Positions 1-7,038 of a stretch of DNA of 12,013 nucleotides are shown one piece after another. The position numbers were made by a program, and so were the translations under genes. The stretch's first letter is position 1. Every line of letters starts with the position of its first letter. The stretch spans positions 1 to 12,013 of the forward strand of contig CANHRV010000023.1 of assembly GCA_947463395.1 (NCBI GenBank). The letters are read 5' to 3'. The notes below the pieces were generated by a model that ran no database searches, was not told where the DNA came from, and worked only from the letters and a program-made list of their open reading frames with translations. Source of the stretch: Opitutia bacterium. GTDB lineage: Bacteria > Verrucomicrobiota > Verrucomicrobiia > Opitutales > UBA953.

Positions 1-961
1 CCGAACTTCGAATTCGCAAGAAGCCTTCAAGGACAATTTGTCCAGCCATGGTGCCCGTGATGGTTGCATTCAAACCAGAGGCCAACAACGCAATGGCAAA
101 AAGATGTGAGGCAACATTTGAGCCAAGAGCTCCGTCTAACAATCGGTGGGCCTCGCGTATATCATTAACGACAGGATGTCCTACTTTGTGAAAAGCGGTG
201 GCACTCAAAATTAGCAATCCCGCGTTAACAAAAAAGGCAAAGGACAGAGCGACGGTTGAATCGTAAGTTGCATAACGAATCGCCTGCTTTCGTTCTGTTT
301 CTGTTTTCCCAAAATCGCGAGTGCCGACAATCGATGAGTGCAGGTATAAATTATGTGGCATGACCGTGGCACCCACGATACCCAAGGCGATGAAAAGCAT
401 TCCGGGTTTTTGAATAATTGCCGAAGTAGGAATAAACCCTTGCATCACCGCAGCCAAGGCTGGTTGGGCAAGAAGCAGTTCAACACCAATACAGGCGGCG
501 ATAGTGAAAACAAGAATCGCCACAAAAGACTCTAACCAACGAAAACCCAATCGGGTGAAAGCGAGAAGTAGAAGCACGTCGAAAGCCGTAATCAGTGCAC
601 CAAAAAACAAGGGGATACCGAAGAGCAGTTGCAGAGCGATGGCCGAGCCAAGGAGCTCGGCTAAATCCATGGCAATGATTCCAATTTGGGCTGAAATCCA
701 AAGAAATTTAGCAACTAAGGGAGAATAACGCCTTCGACAATTCTGCGCCAAATCTTCTCCCGTGGCAGCATACAAACGAATACAGAGATGCTGAAAAAGA
801 ATGGCCATTAAATTGGAGAGCAAAATAACCCAGAGTAGAGCGTATCCAAATTCTGACCCCCCCGCTAAATCGGTGGCCCAATTCCCTGGATCCATATAGC
901 CCACGGCGACTAAGAAACCAGGGCCAACGAAAGCAAAAAATCGCCGAAAAGCTGAGTGCAA
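1..961 (-). CDS. mntH: Nramp-family Mn2+/divalent metal transporter, C-terminus cut by window edge
   Basis: Proton-coupled uptake of Mn2+ or Fe2+ across the inner membrane is the known role of this family. About 320 codons are present, and the frame stays open to position 1; family members are usually over 400 residues, so roughly the last quarter lies outside the window. The TM1 metal-binding motif DPGN is at residues 24-27 (GYMDPGNW context), and the TM6 motif MPHN starts at residue 201 (GATVMPHNLYLH), whose Met favours Mn2+ over Ca2+ in characterised homologues. TM1 through about TM8 are visible as hydrophobic stretches. I chose the TTG at 961 because a GAGGAG lies 6 bases upstream (968-973) and an in-frame TGA sits at 1001-1003. 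An ATG at 1001 is in another frame and would join only through a one-base skip in the A-run 960-963. Family identity is very secure; the start is less so. Confidence 0.93.
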   Translation of the reverse strand, partial: MHSAFRRFFAFVGPGFLVAVGYMDPGNWATDLAGGSEFGYALLWVILLSNLMAILFQHLCIRLYAATGEDLAQNCRRRYSPLVAKFLWISAQIGIIAMDLAELLGSAIALQLLFGIPLFFGALITAFDVLLLLAFTRLGFRWLESFVAILVFTIAACIGVELLLAQPALAAVMQGFIPTSAIIQKPGMLFIALGIVGATVMPHNLYLHSSIVGTRDFGKTETERKQAIRYATYDSTVALSFAFFVNAGLLILSATAFHKVGHPVVNDIREAHRLLDGALGSNVASHLFAIALLASGLNATITGTMAGQIVLEGFLRIRSS

Positions 962-967
962 AGAAAC

Positions 968-973
968 TCCTCG
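968..973 (-). promoter_or_regulatory. Shine-Dalgarno site supporting the TTG start of the Nramp gene
   Basis: On the minus strand GAGGAG lies 6 bases before TTG 961, which is good spacing. It is one of the few clear Shine-Dalgarno sequences in the window and is the main reason to prefer the TTG over the out-of-frame ATG at 1001. Confidence 0.5.
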
Positions 974-1023
974 AGCTGACTTTTCGGTAAATGAATCCAT
1001 CACATTAAAAATCGAGAAGCGTC

Positions 1024-1038
1024 GGTTGAGTGTCAACC
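1024..1038. promoter_or_regulatory. 15-bp perfect palindrome overlapping a TTGACA -35-like box, candidate operator
   Basis: GGTTGA-GTG-TCAACC is a perfect 6-bp inverted repeat with a 3-base centre. It lies 18 bases past the stop of the TPR gene and about 60 bases upstream of the TTG start of the Nramp transporter. Read on the minus strand, its right half contains TTGACA (1036-1031), a consensus -35 hexamer. The best -10-like match, TTTAAT near 1010-1005, is about 20 bases away, which is longer than ideal. A metal-responsive regulator would suit the gene, but the sequence is not a match to a MntR or Fur box that I can recognise. Confidence 0.35.
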
Positions 1039-1056
1039 CAGCGTCCTAAAATTTAA

Positions 1057-1365
1057 TTATAAAGTCGCTAACAGGGCACGCAACTCAGCCTCGGGGTCTT
1101 CGTGTCCTTGGCTGACAGCACAGTGTAATGCCTCTTGTAGCACGATTCGGGCACGCTCTTTTTGCCCAAGTGCCAAATAGCATTTCCCCAGAAGAATCTT
1201 TGGCATCATCCAATCGGCTTTGGCGATAACGGCTTTTTCCAAATGTACCGAGGCCCCTTGCGCATTACCTTCCTGCAAGAGAGACTGGCCTAAAGAGAAG
1301 CGAAAAAGTGGATTAGCTGGGTCTGATTGAACCAGTGAAAGAAAAGTGTCGGAACGTTTAGTCAT
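1057..1365 (-). CDS. Small tetratricopeptide (TPR) repeat protein
   Basis: A 102-residue protein with no signal peptide or membrane segment, so probably cytoplasmic. Two TPR-like helix pairs can be seen at about residues 17-50 (NPLFRFSLGQSLLQEG, then HLEKAV) and 54-84 (PKILLGKCYLALGQKERA, then LQEAL). TPRs mediate protein-protein contacts; no partner or enzymatic role can be read from the sequence. The ATG at 1365 has a GAGG that overlaps the TGA stop of the upstream glgB gene, and only 7 bases separate the two genes. They are therefore probably co-transcribed and translationally coupled. That position might suggest a link to glycogen metabolism, but this is guilt by association only. Confidence 0.8.
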   Translation of the reverse strand: MTKRSDTFLSLVQSDPANPLFRFSLGQSLLQEGNAQGASVHLEKAVIAKADWMMPKILLGKCYLALGQKERARIVLQEALHCAVSQGHEDPEAELRALLATL

Positions 1366-1372
1366 TTAAACC

Positions 1373-3562
1373 TCAGGCCGTTGTCTTACGAAAAACAAGC
1401 AGGGAAAGACCAGGCAAACGTACTTCAATCGATTGCGAGAAACCATGGGAAGGAATGGACTGCGAATGAACGCCGCCTAAATTGCCCAATCCATTACCTG
1501 CGTAAACCGAGGCATCGGTATTCAGCGCCTCTTCCCAAAAACCTGCCGTGGGTACGCCGATTCGATAAGTTCTTTCGACAGGCGTAAAATTCCCCGCCAC
1601 AACCCAAGAGCAGCGATAACCGTGACGAGCAAAGGTTAGAACACTTTGATTAGCATCATCCGCATGAATCCAAGCAAATCCCCCCGAATCGTAATCGCGC
1701 TCAGCAATCGTGGAATCTCGACGAGAGAGTGCATTTAAATCGGTGACTAATTTTTGTAGGCCAGAATGGATGGGGTACTGGAGTAAATGCCAATCGAGGG
1801 ATTGAGCGAAATTCCACTCCGCAAACTGCCCAAACTCACAGCCCATAAAAAGTGATTTTTTACCTGGCCAAACCCACTGCAAAGCCAACAGGCAACGGAG
1901 ATTCGCCGCTTTTTCAGAGAAGCCTTCACCCGCCATTTTACTCATCAAGGAACCTTTACCGTGCACCACTTCATCGTGAGAAAATGACTGCACAAAAGCC
2001 TCAGTCCACTGGTAGAGCATACCAAAAGTTAACTGCTGATGATGGTATTTTCGGAAAAGCGGGTTCTCCTTAAAATAACCTAAGGTGTCATGCATCCAGC
2101 CCATGTTCCACTTGTAGTCGAAACCCAAGCCCCCCTCAGCGATTGATTTCGTGACTCCTGGATAAGAGGTAGATTCCTCTGCAATGGTGATTGCTCCAGG
2201 ATAGTAGACATGTACCAGTGCATTCACTTGACGGAGAAACTCAATGGCTTCGAGGTTTTCCCGACCTCCATAACGATTAGGAATCCATTCACCGTCCTTG
2301 CGTGAATAATCTAAATAAAGCATGGAAGCAACTGCATCGACGCGAAGTCCATCAATGTGAAATCGTTCCAACCAAGAAAGCGCAGACCCGACAAGAAACC
2401 CCCTCACTTCATGACGACCGTAGTTAAAGATAAGCGTTCCCCAATCTTGGTGTTCACCTAAACGGGGATCGGCGTGTTCATAAAGATGGGTGCCATCGAA
2501 TCGCGCCAAAGCAAAAGCATCTTTAGGGAAGTGTGCGGGAACCCAATCGATAATGACACCAATACCTGCTCGATGCAGAGTATCCACCAATGTCATAAAA
2601 TCCCAAGGGCTACCGAATCGGTGCGTTGGTGCGTAAAAACCTGTGACTTGATAACCCCAAGAACCATCGAAAGGATGTTCTGCGGGCGGCATCAACTCCA
2701 CATGCGTAAATCCTAATCGCTGACAGTACTCGGCTAACTGTTCGCCGATTTCACGATAACTTAAGACCCGATTTCCGTCTTCTGGAATCCTTCGCCAAGA
2801 AGCTAAGTGAACCTCATAGACCGACAGGGGTTGAAGTCGTGAGTTGGTTCGACGACGAGACTCCATCCAATCCTCATCGTGCCAAATAAAACCAGATAAA
2901 TCACAGACAATGGCAGCGTGGTTGGGCGATGGTTCAAACTGTAAACCGAAGGGATCTGTTTTTAGAAAAGGGGTGCTTTCGTGTGGTCCAACGATTTCAA
3001 ATTTATAACGAGCACCGGCCTGCCAATGAGGAATGAAGAGTTCCCAAACTCCCGAAGCACCGAGTGAACGCATCGGGTGAGCGCGTCCATTCCAAAAATT
3101 TTGATCGCCCACCACAGAAACACGGCGAGCCGAAGGAGCCCACACGGCGAACGAGACACCTTTTACTCCATCAATCGTTCTGAGATGTGCCCCTAATTTT
3201 TGATAAACCCGATGATCATCTCCCTTACCAAATAAAAAAAGATCGTAATCCGAAATGGTTGGTAAAAAACGATAAGGGTCTTCGACTTGAGCAACCGTTC
3301 CGTCAGGATAGGTGACTTTGAACTGGTAGCGAAAAAGTTCCTTATCTTTAAACGTACGCTCAAAAAGGCCAACCTCGTGAAGTTGGGTCATCTTTAATCC
3401 CCGCTTACTCTGCTTTTTTAGGATTTCGCATTGGATTGCCCCTGGAAAAAGACTGCGGACGACCGTACCTTTACCCCCCGTGGAATGATGTCCTAAAAGG
3501 CGATGGGGACAGCTTTCAGTGCCATCTATCAGGCTCTTAAGCTCTGCTGGGCTGAGAAGCAT
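1373..3562 (-). CDS. glgB: 1,4-alpha-glucan (glycogen) branching enzyme GlgB
   Basis: GlgB cuts an alpha-1,4-glucan chain and rejoins it through an alpha-1,6 bond, making glycogen branch points in the cytoplasm. The 729-residue length is normal for the family. An N-terminal beta-sandwich of about 120 residues is followed by a CBM48 domain at about 131-225 (VSFAVWAPSARRVSVVGDQN) and the GH13 barrel at about 245-610. The barrel carries VELMPPAEHPFDGSWGYQ, the nucleophile Asp409 in GLRVDAVAS, the acid/base Glu462 in ITIAEEST, and His529-Asp530 in FSHDEVVHGKGSL. A C-terminal all-beta domain ends in LPGLSLLVFRK. The catalytic set is complete, so it should be active. ATG 3562 has GGAAGG 6 bases upstream. 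No other glycogen gene is in the window; the TPR gene lies immediately downstream. Confidence 0.97.
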   Translation of the reverse strand: MLLSPAELKSLIDGTESCPHRLLGHHSTGGKGTVVRSLFPGAIQCEILKKQSKRGLKMTQLHEVGLFERTFKDKELFRYQFKVTYPDGTVAQVEDPYRFLPTISDYDLFLFGKGDDHRVYQKLGAHLRTIDGVKGVSFAVWAPSARRVSVVGDQNFWNGRAHPMRSLGASGVWELFIPHWQAGARYKFEIVGPHESTPFLKTDPFGLQFEPSPNHAAIVCDLSGFIWHDEDWMESRRRTNSRLQPLSVYEVHLASWRRIPEDGNRVLSYREIGEQLAEYCQRLGFTHVELMPPAEHPFDGSWGYQVTGFYAPTHRFGSPWDFMTLVDTLHRAGIGVIIDWVPAHFPKDAFALARFDGTHLYEHADPRLGEHQDWGTLIFNYGRHEVRGFLVGSALSWLERFHIDGLRVDAVASMLYLDYSRKDGEWIPNRYGGRENLEAIEFLRQVNALVHVYYPGAITIAEESTSYPGVTKSIAEGGLGFDYKWNMGWMHDTLGYFKENPLFRKYHHQQLTFGMLYQWTEAFVQSFSHDEVVHGKGSLMSKMAGEGFSEKAANLRCLLALQWVWPGKKSLFMGCEFGQFAEWNFAQSLDWHLLQYPIHSGLQKLVTDLNALSRRDSTIAERDYDSGGFAWIHADDANQSVLTFARHGYRCSWVVAGNFTPVERTYRIGVPTAGFWEEALNTDASVYAGNGLGNLGGVHSQSIPSHGFSQSIEVRLPGLSLLVFRKTTA

Positions 3563-3652
3563 GCCTTACCTTCCAAGAATAATACCCCTTTCGCAAGCGC
3601 ACATTGCCCGAAAATACTTGAGGATGAGCCCTAATCCACAAGTCTGAAGCCA
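3563..3652. promoter_or_regulatory. Divergent intergenic region between glgB and lptD
   Basis: These 90 bases must hold or overlap the promoters for both the leftward glgB-TPR unit and the rightward lptD operon, unless transcription enters from elsewhere. Only weak hexamers are visible: TTCGCA-N17-AATACT (3590-3618) toward lptD, and TTGTGG-N19-TATTTT (3640 down to about 3610) toward glgB. A TATTAT at 3584-3579 is too close to the glgB Shine-Dalgarno to be its -10. No palindrome or hairpin stands out. Confidence 0.3.
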
Positions 3653-5815
3653 ATGCCTGGCCAACCACAGTGGATTATCGCTCTCTGCCTTTGTTTGGCA
3701 GCGTCGCTCTATGCCACGGATACCAAACCCGACATTAAAAAGTCATTAGAGAAAATGACCAATGTCCAAGGGCAAAGTTTTACTTATGAAGAGGATGGTA
3801 AAGTACTGGTAGCGATTGATGCGAGCTTTGAGGCAAATGATGCTCGATTGGTAGCTAAAAAAATTCGTTTCGATTCGGTCTCTGGTGTAATCACCGCCGA
3901 AGGTAATGTTATCTATACAAGGAAAAATCTTCGCATCATGGGCGAGCGGGTGAAGATGGATCCCAAAGCTGATTTAATCGTCGCTGAAAATGTTAAGTTT
4001 GGTCGTAACCCTTATTATTTTACCGCTGAAGAACTTCGGATTGAAAAAGGCGATAAATCCATGCGTGGAGTCCGCATGTGGAACAAGGAGCCCCATCCCT
4101 ATGGCATGGAACTTGGGATTGAGAGTGCCTACTACTCCGAAAAAGAAGATTGGCTCAGTTTACATGGCACCAAACCCTATTTAGTAGGTATCCCTTTTCT
4201 TTACGTGCCTTATTATGGACAAGAGGGTTACAAGGATATCCCTTATGATGTTGAGTTAGAAACAGGTTCGACGGACACCCAAGGTAAGTATCTCCGAACT
4301 ATGGTTATGGTTCGTACCTCGCCTAAACTCTGGGTCGGCGGTCTCTTAGATTATTACACTGATTCTGGTTTCCTTATCGGACCTTCGGTTAAATTTGATA
4401 GTCGAAAAAATGGAGGGAACGAAACTCTTTGGCATGGCTTTGTCAAAGGTGGCTATATCCATGACAGCGGAATAATTGAGTCGGATAAATACAGCCGAAT
4501 CCCAGGCCAAGATCGCGGATTCCTCAATGGCGAAATAGCAGGCCGAACCACTACCGGAATAGAAATCGCTGGTCAGGTATTTGCCGTGAGTGATGCCAAC
4601 TTTATTCGGAATTTTCGTCCACGAATGATGGATGATTTGGGCTATCCCCATGCGACTTTTGAAATCACATCTCCGTTAGCGAACGGCTTCTTGTCAGGGA
4701 ATGTTGTAGCCAAGGCAGACAACTACCAGGACGTTGTACAAAAGTTACCCGAGTTGAGATACGATTTACCTGAAACATCGCTCGGATTAAGTCCTTTCAA
4801 TCAAAGGTCTTTTGTCTCCGTCTCTTACCTGTCCCAACGTCCTTCAGAGATAGTGCCTTTAGGAGATTTCGCCTCGGTGACTGGATCGAATACCGCTTGG
4901 TCTAGTTCTCGATTGGATGCCTACTATGGCCTAACGTATCCCATACGTGCAGGAGATTATTTATCCTTCAAACCTGTCTTGGGTGCTCGAGCTACCCACT
5001 GGACATCGGGATTAAACAGCGAGGGAGCTACCACCAAAGTCATGGGGCAAGCTGGTTTTGACCTCGAGGGTTTAGCCACAGGCTCTTGGAATTTAAAAGC
5101 AGACAAGTGGTCAATCAATGGCATGCGTCACAGTATTCGACCCTTTATTCAATACCGCGTCATGCCTGGAGCGGAGGAAGCCATCGGCAAGGTTGGTAAG
5201 TCAGACCGTTCAGTCGCTTTAGCTTCATTTCACGAACTGGATTTAGCTGATCGTCCCGATGTTATGGCCACGACCGCCACCCAAGTGTCACGAATGGGGA
5301 TTCGAAATTCAATTGAAACACGTGATGCTGACTGGGGAACACGCGAAGTTTTACGTTTCGACATTATGAAAGATTGGTCGAATCGCGATGGACAAGCCCT
5401 CAGTCGCGAATCTGATTTTTTAGCACATATTCGATTCACTCCCGCACCTTGGGTCACCCTCGATTCTTACAATCGCTATGGCAAACAGGGAGATAATGCA
5501 GTCGAAACACTACAATCCATCGCGTTTAATTCTGGCGATTTCTGGAATGCCTCAGCAGGTTGGTATGAATTGAATTATGGCGATCCAGCTCGCCAGTTAT
5601 GGCTAAGAGGTGAGGTGCGTTTGAATTCTGTTTTTTCGGCGATTCTTACCACTAATTACGATGCGCTCGTTGATGCTTATACTTATCAGTCGATTGGTTT
5701 AATCCAACGTATCGGGAATTCGTGGGAAATTGAATATGGATTCCAAAAGCGCATTTCCGCCTTGAGCGATGGCTCGCTTGGGTTCCGTGTTCGTGTTCGT
5801 CTCTTCAAATTCTAA
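3653..5815 (+). CDS. lptD: LptD-like LPS-assembly outer-membrane protein (OstA/Imp family)
   Basis: LptD is the outer-membrane barrel that places lipopolysaccharide in the outer leaflet. The 720-residue product starts with a signal peptide, with likely cleavage after Ala21 (SLYA). A periplasmic OstA-type domain follows at about 45-180, with repeated beta segments such as ITAEGNVIYTRKNLRIMGE. The bridge motif GIPFLYVPYYG (179-189) resembles the family's P-x-x-Y-x-P-Y signature. The rest is an amphipathic beta-barrel, including RHSIRPFIQYRVMP near 492-505, and it ends in alternating residues with a terminal Phe (RVRVRLFKF), the outer-membrane insertion signal. There is no cysteine after the signal peptide, so it cannot form the disulfides that E. 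coli LptD needs. ATG 3653 has no clear Shine-Dalgarno, and an in-frame TAA lies at 3632. A more general organic-solvent-tolerance-type porin is the alternative. Confidence 0.78.
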   Translation: MPGQPQWIIALCLCLAASLYATDTKPDIKKSLEKMTNVQGQSFTYEEDGKVLVAIDASFEANDARLVAKKIRFDSVSGVITAEGNVIYTRKNLRIMGERVKMDPKADLIVAENVKFGRNPYYFTAEELRIEKGDKSMRGVRMWNKEPHPYGMELGIESAYYSEKEDWLSLHGTKPYLVGIPFLYVPYYGQEGYKDIPYDVELETGSTDTQGKYLRTMVMVRTSPKLWVGGLLDYYTDSGFLIGPSVKFDSRKNGGNETLWHGFVKGGYIHDSGIIESDKYSRIPGQDRGFLNGEIAGRTTTGIEIAGQVFAVSDANFIRNFRPRMMDDLGYPHATFEITSPLANGFLSGNVVAKADNYQDVVQKLPELRYDLPETSLGLSPFNQRSFVSVSYLSQRPSEIVPLGDFASVTGSNTAWSSSRLDAYYGLTYPIRAGDYLSFKPVLGARATHWTSGLNSEGATTKVMGQAGFDLEGLATGSWNLKADKWSINGMRHSIRPFIQYRVMPGAEEAIGKVGKSDRSVALASFHELDLADRPDVMATTATQVSRMGIRNSIETRDADWGTREVLRFDIMKDWSNRDGQALSRESDFLAHIRFTPAPWVTLDSYNRYGKQGDNAVETLQSIAFNSGDFWNASAGWYELNYGDPARQLWLRGEVRLNSVFSAILTTNYDALVDAYTYQSIGLIQRIGNSWEIEYGFQKRISALSDGSLGFRVRVRLFKF

Positions 5816-5817
5816 CC

Positions 5818-6675
5818 GTGCAGGAAAACCCCGAATCCACCCCCACCCTTCCACGCGATGGCATTCTGCCTCCCGCAGATTTACCCATTCGTTTAGATGT
5901 TTTCGAGGGTCCTTTGGATTTACTTCTCTTCCTGATTCGTAAAAACGAAATCGATATTTACGATATACCGATTGAATCGGTCACGCAGCAGTTCTTGGAG
6001 ATTTTACGAAACCAAGAAAAAGATAATTTGGAACTAGCGGGTGAATTTTTCGTCATGGCAGCCACTTTGATGTATATCAAAAGTCGAATGCTCTTGCCTG
6101 TGGAAAGTCGTCCAGAAGAGGAAGTTTCGTCACCCGAAGGTCAAGATCCGCGCTGGGCCCTCGTCCAGCAACTCATCCAATACAAACGAGTAAAAGAGAC
6201 GGCTGCCATCATCAAGGGTTTGGCGGATGATCGCCAAGGCCTGCTTGAACGCTACGTTCTTCAACCCCAAGGAGAGGACGCTTTAATTCGTCCCGTTGCC
6301 CCCGTTGACCGCATCGAGCTTTGGAACACCTTCAACCTCGTTCTCAAACGGCTCTCCGAGCAAATTCAACCTGGCAACATCTCCTCCGAGACCGTGACTG
6401 TTTCCGATCGTATGGAAACGATTTTACGTCGGTTAGAAAACGAATCCTCTTTTAGTTTCACGAGCCTTTTACCTGAACGCCCAAGCATCACTTTTATTGT
6501 CGCTACCTTTCTTGCCTGCTTAGAACTCGCCCGCTTGGGTAATTTACACCTCGAGCAAGAATCGAATTTTCAGGATATTCGTTGCTCGAAGGCCGAGCCT
6601 GGATCGGGTTCGGGCGGTGAAATCAGTCACACTACCACCTCAGAATTCGATCAGCCCCCAGAAGAGACGAATTAA
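5818..6675 (+). CDS. scpA: Segregation and condensation protein A (kleisin ScpA)
   Basis: ScpA is the kleisin that bridges the SMC heads and, with ScpB, forms the bacterial condensin for chromosome compaction and segregation. The N-terminal SMC-neck-binding helical domain spans about residues 23-95, with the family signature VFEGPLDLLLFLIRKNEIDIYDIPI and then FFVMAATLMYIKSRMLLP. A variable linker follows. The C-terminal winged helix is at about 192-256 (VTVSDRMETILRRLE, then FIVATFLACLELARLG). The last 30 residues are a Ser/Gly/Pro/Glu-rich tail. The start is GTG 5818, two bases after the lptD stop and without a Shine-Dalgarno sequence, which suggests translational coupling. No scpB is adjacent inside the window. 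Confidence 0.95.
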   Translation: MQENPESTPTLPRDGILPPADLPIRLDVFEGPLDLLLFLIRKNEIDIYDIPIESVTQQFLEILRNQEKDNLELAGEFFVMAATLMYIKSRMLLPVESRPEEEVSSPEGQDPRWALVQQLIQYKRVKETAAIIKGLADDRQGLLERYVLQPQGEDALIRPVAPVDRIELWNTFNLVLKRLSEQIQPGNISSETVTVSDRMETILRRLENESSFSFTSLLPERPSITFIVATFLACLELARLGNLHLEQESNFQDIRCSKAEPGSGSGGEISHTTTSEFDQPPEETN

Positions 6676-6680
6676 GGAGA
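6674..6680 (+). promoter_or_regulatory. Strong Shine-Dalgarno AAGGAGA placed for TTG 6685, not for ATG 6719
   Basis: AAGGAGA overlaps the scpA stop codon and lies 5 bases before TTG 6685. It is about 38 bases from ATG 6719, too far to serve it. This is the best ribosome-binding site in the plus-strand operon, so its mismatch with the open frame of the next gene is informative. Confidence 0.5.
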
Positions 6681-6684
6681 CGGA

Positions 6685-6783
6685 TTGAAATTTTGGGATA
6701 ATTTCTTTCAATTAGGCTATGGGTCGGTCGAAAAACATCAAAAAGAACCACTTGTTTGGTATTGGTTTAGATCAAACCGATAA
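6685..6783 (+). other. Short ORF, probably the true 5' end of the next gene in a shifted frame
   Basis: From TTG 6685 the frame reads (M)KFWDNFFQLGYGS and continues to a TAA at 6781-6783, giving 32 codons. It has an ideal Shine-Dalgarno 5 bases upstream, and it overlaps the 6719 gene in a different frame. Removing one base near 6723-6728 would join KFWDNFFQLGYGS to SKNIKKNHLFGIGLD in the downstream frame, giving one protein of about 93 residues. It could instead be a coupling leader peptide. I consider a one-base indel (real or sequencing error) slightly more likely. Confidence 0.3.
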
Positions 6784-6967
6784 CCACAAACGAATTACAC
6801 AGGGCGAAGGCTTTTCCCTAGTTGGTGGCTCTTCCGAAACCCATGAAAAGATGACTGAGACCGTCATCAAAACGGTCGAAGACTTGCAACGTAAGGGACG
6901 TAACCTGCAAATGGCAGACCCAAGGGAGATTGCTGATTTGTTAAGAAAGCACGAAGAAGGCCACTGA
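6719..6967 (+). CDS. Small conserved-looking protein of unknown function (possibly frameshifted at 5' end)
   Basis: An 82-residue soluble protein that I cannot assign to a characterised family. A basic start (GRSKNIKKNH) is followed by a Gly-rich segment (LFGIGLDQTDNHKRITQGEG, then FSLVGGSSETHEKM) and an amphipathic helical C-terminal half rich in charged residues (TVIKTVEDLQRKGRNLQ, then REIADLLRKHEEGH). There is no signal peptide, membrane helix or Cys. It lies between scpA and the proline-rich gene in the same direction. ATG 6719 has no usable Shine-Dalgarno; the good one upstream serves TTG 6685 in another frame, so the N-terminus is doubtful. The body of the frame looks genuinely coding. 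Confidence 0.6.
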   Translation: MGRSKNIKKNHLFGIGLDQTDNHKRITQGEGFSLVGGSSETHEKMTETVIKTVEDLQRKGRNLQMADPREIADLLRKHEEGH

Positions 6968-7038
6968 TGGCGAAAATCTGCTACAGACTGATTGACTCAT
7001 CCCTGTTCCAAGACTTGATTATGACACCGAGAACATGA
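6967..7038 (+). CDS. Possible 23-residue bridging ORF with stop/start overlaps at both ends
   Basis: ATG 6967 shares its A with the TGA stop of the upstream gene (TGATG). The ORF's own TGA (7036-7038) overlaps the ATG of the proline-rich gene at 7035 (ATGA). The peptide would be MAKICYRLIDSSLFQDLI followed by MTPRT. A purine-rich GAAGAAGG lies about 8 bases upstream. This geometry would carry ribosomes without a break across the 67-base gap, which otherwise holds no recognisable element. The peptide has no family I know and may be non-functional in itself or simply a chance ORF. Confidence 0.22.
   Translation: MAKICYRLIDSSLFQDLIMTPRT

Noticed and set aside
480..701. Minus-strand 73-codon ORF within the transporter region
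   Set aside because: It lies in a different frame from the Nramp coding frame, which carries the family motifs on both sides.
1024..1038. The palindrome as an intrinsic terminator of the glgB-TPR unit
   Set aside because: The stem is only 6 bp with a 3-base loop, and the T-run on the minus strand lies over 10 bases further on, so it does not have terminator geometry.
3579..3584. TATTAT on the minus strand as the glgB -10 box
   Set aside because: It is less than 25 bases from the glgB start and transcription would begin within the Shine-Dalgarno sequence.
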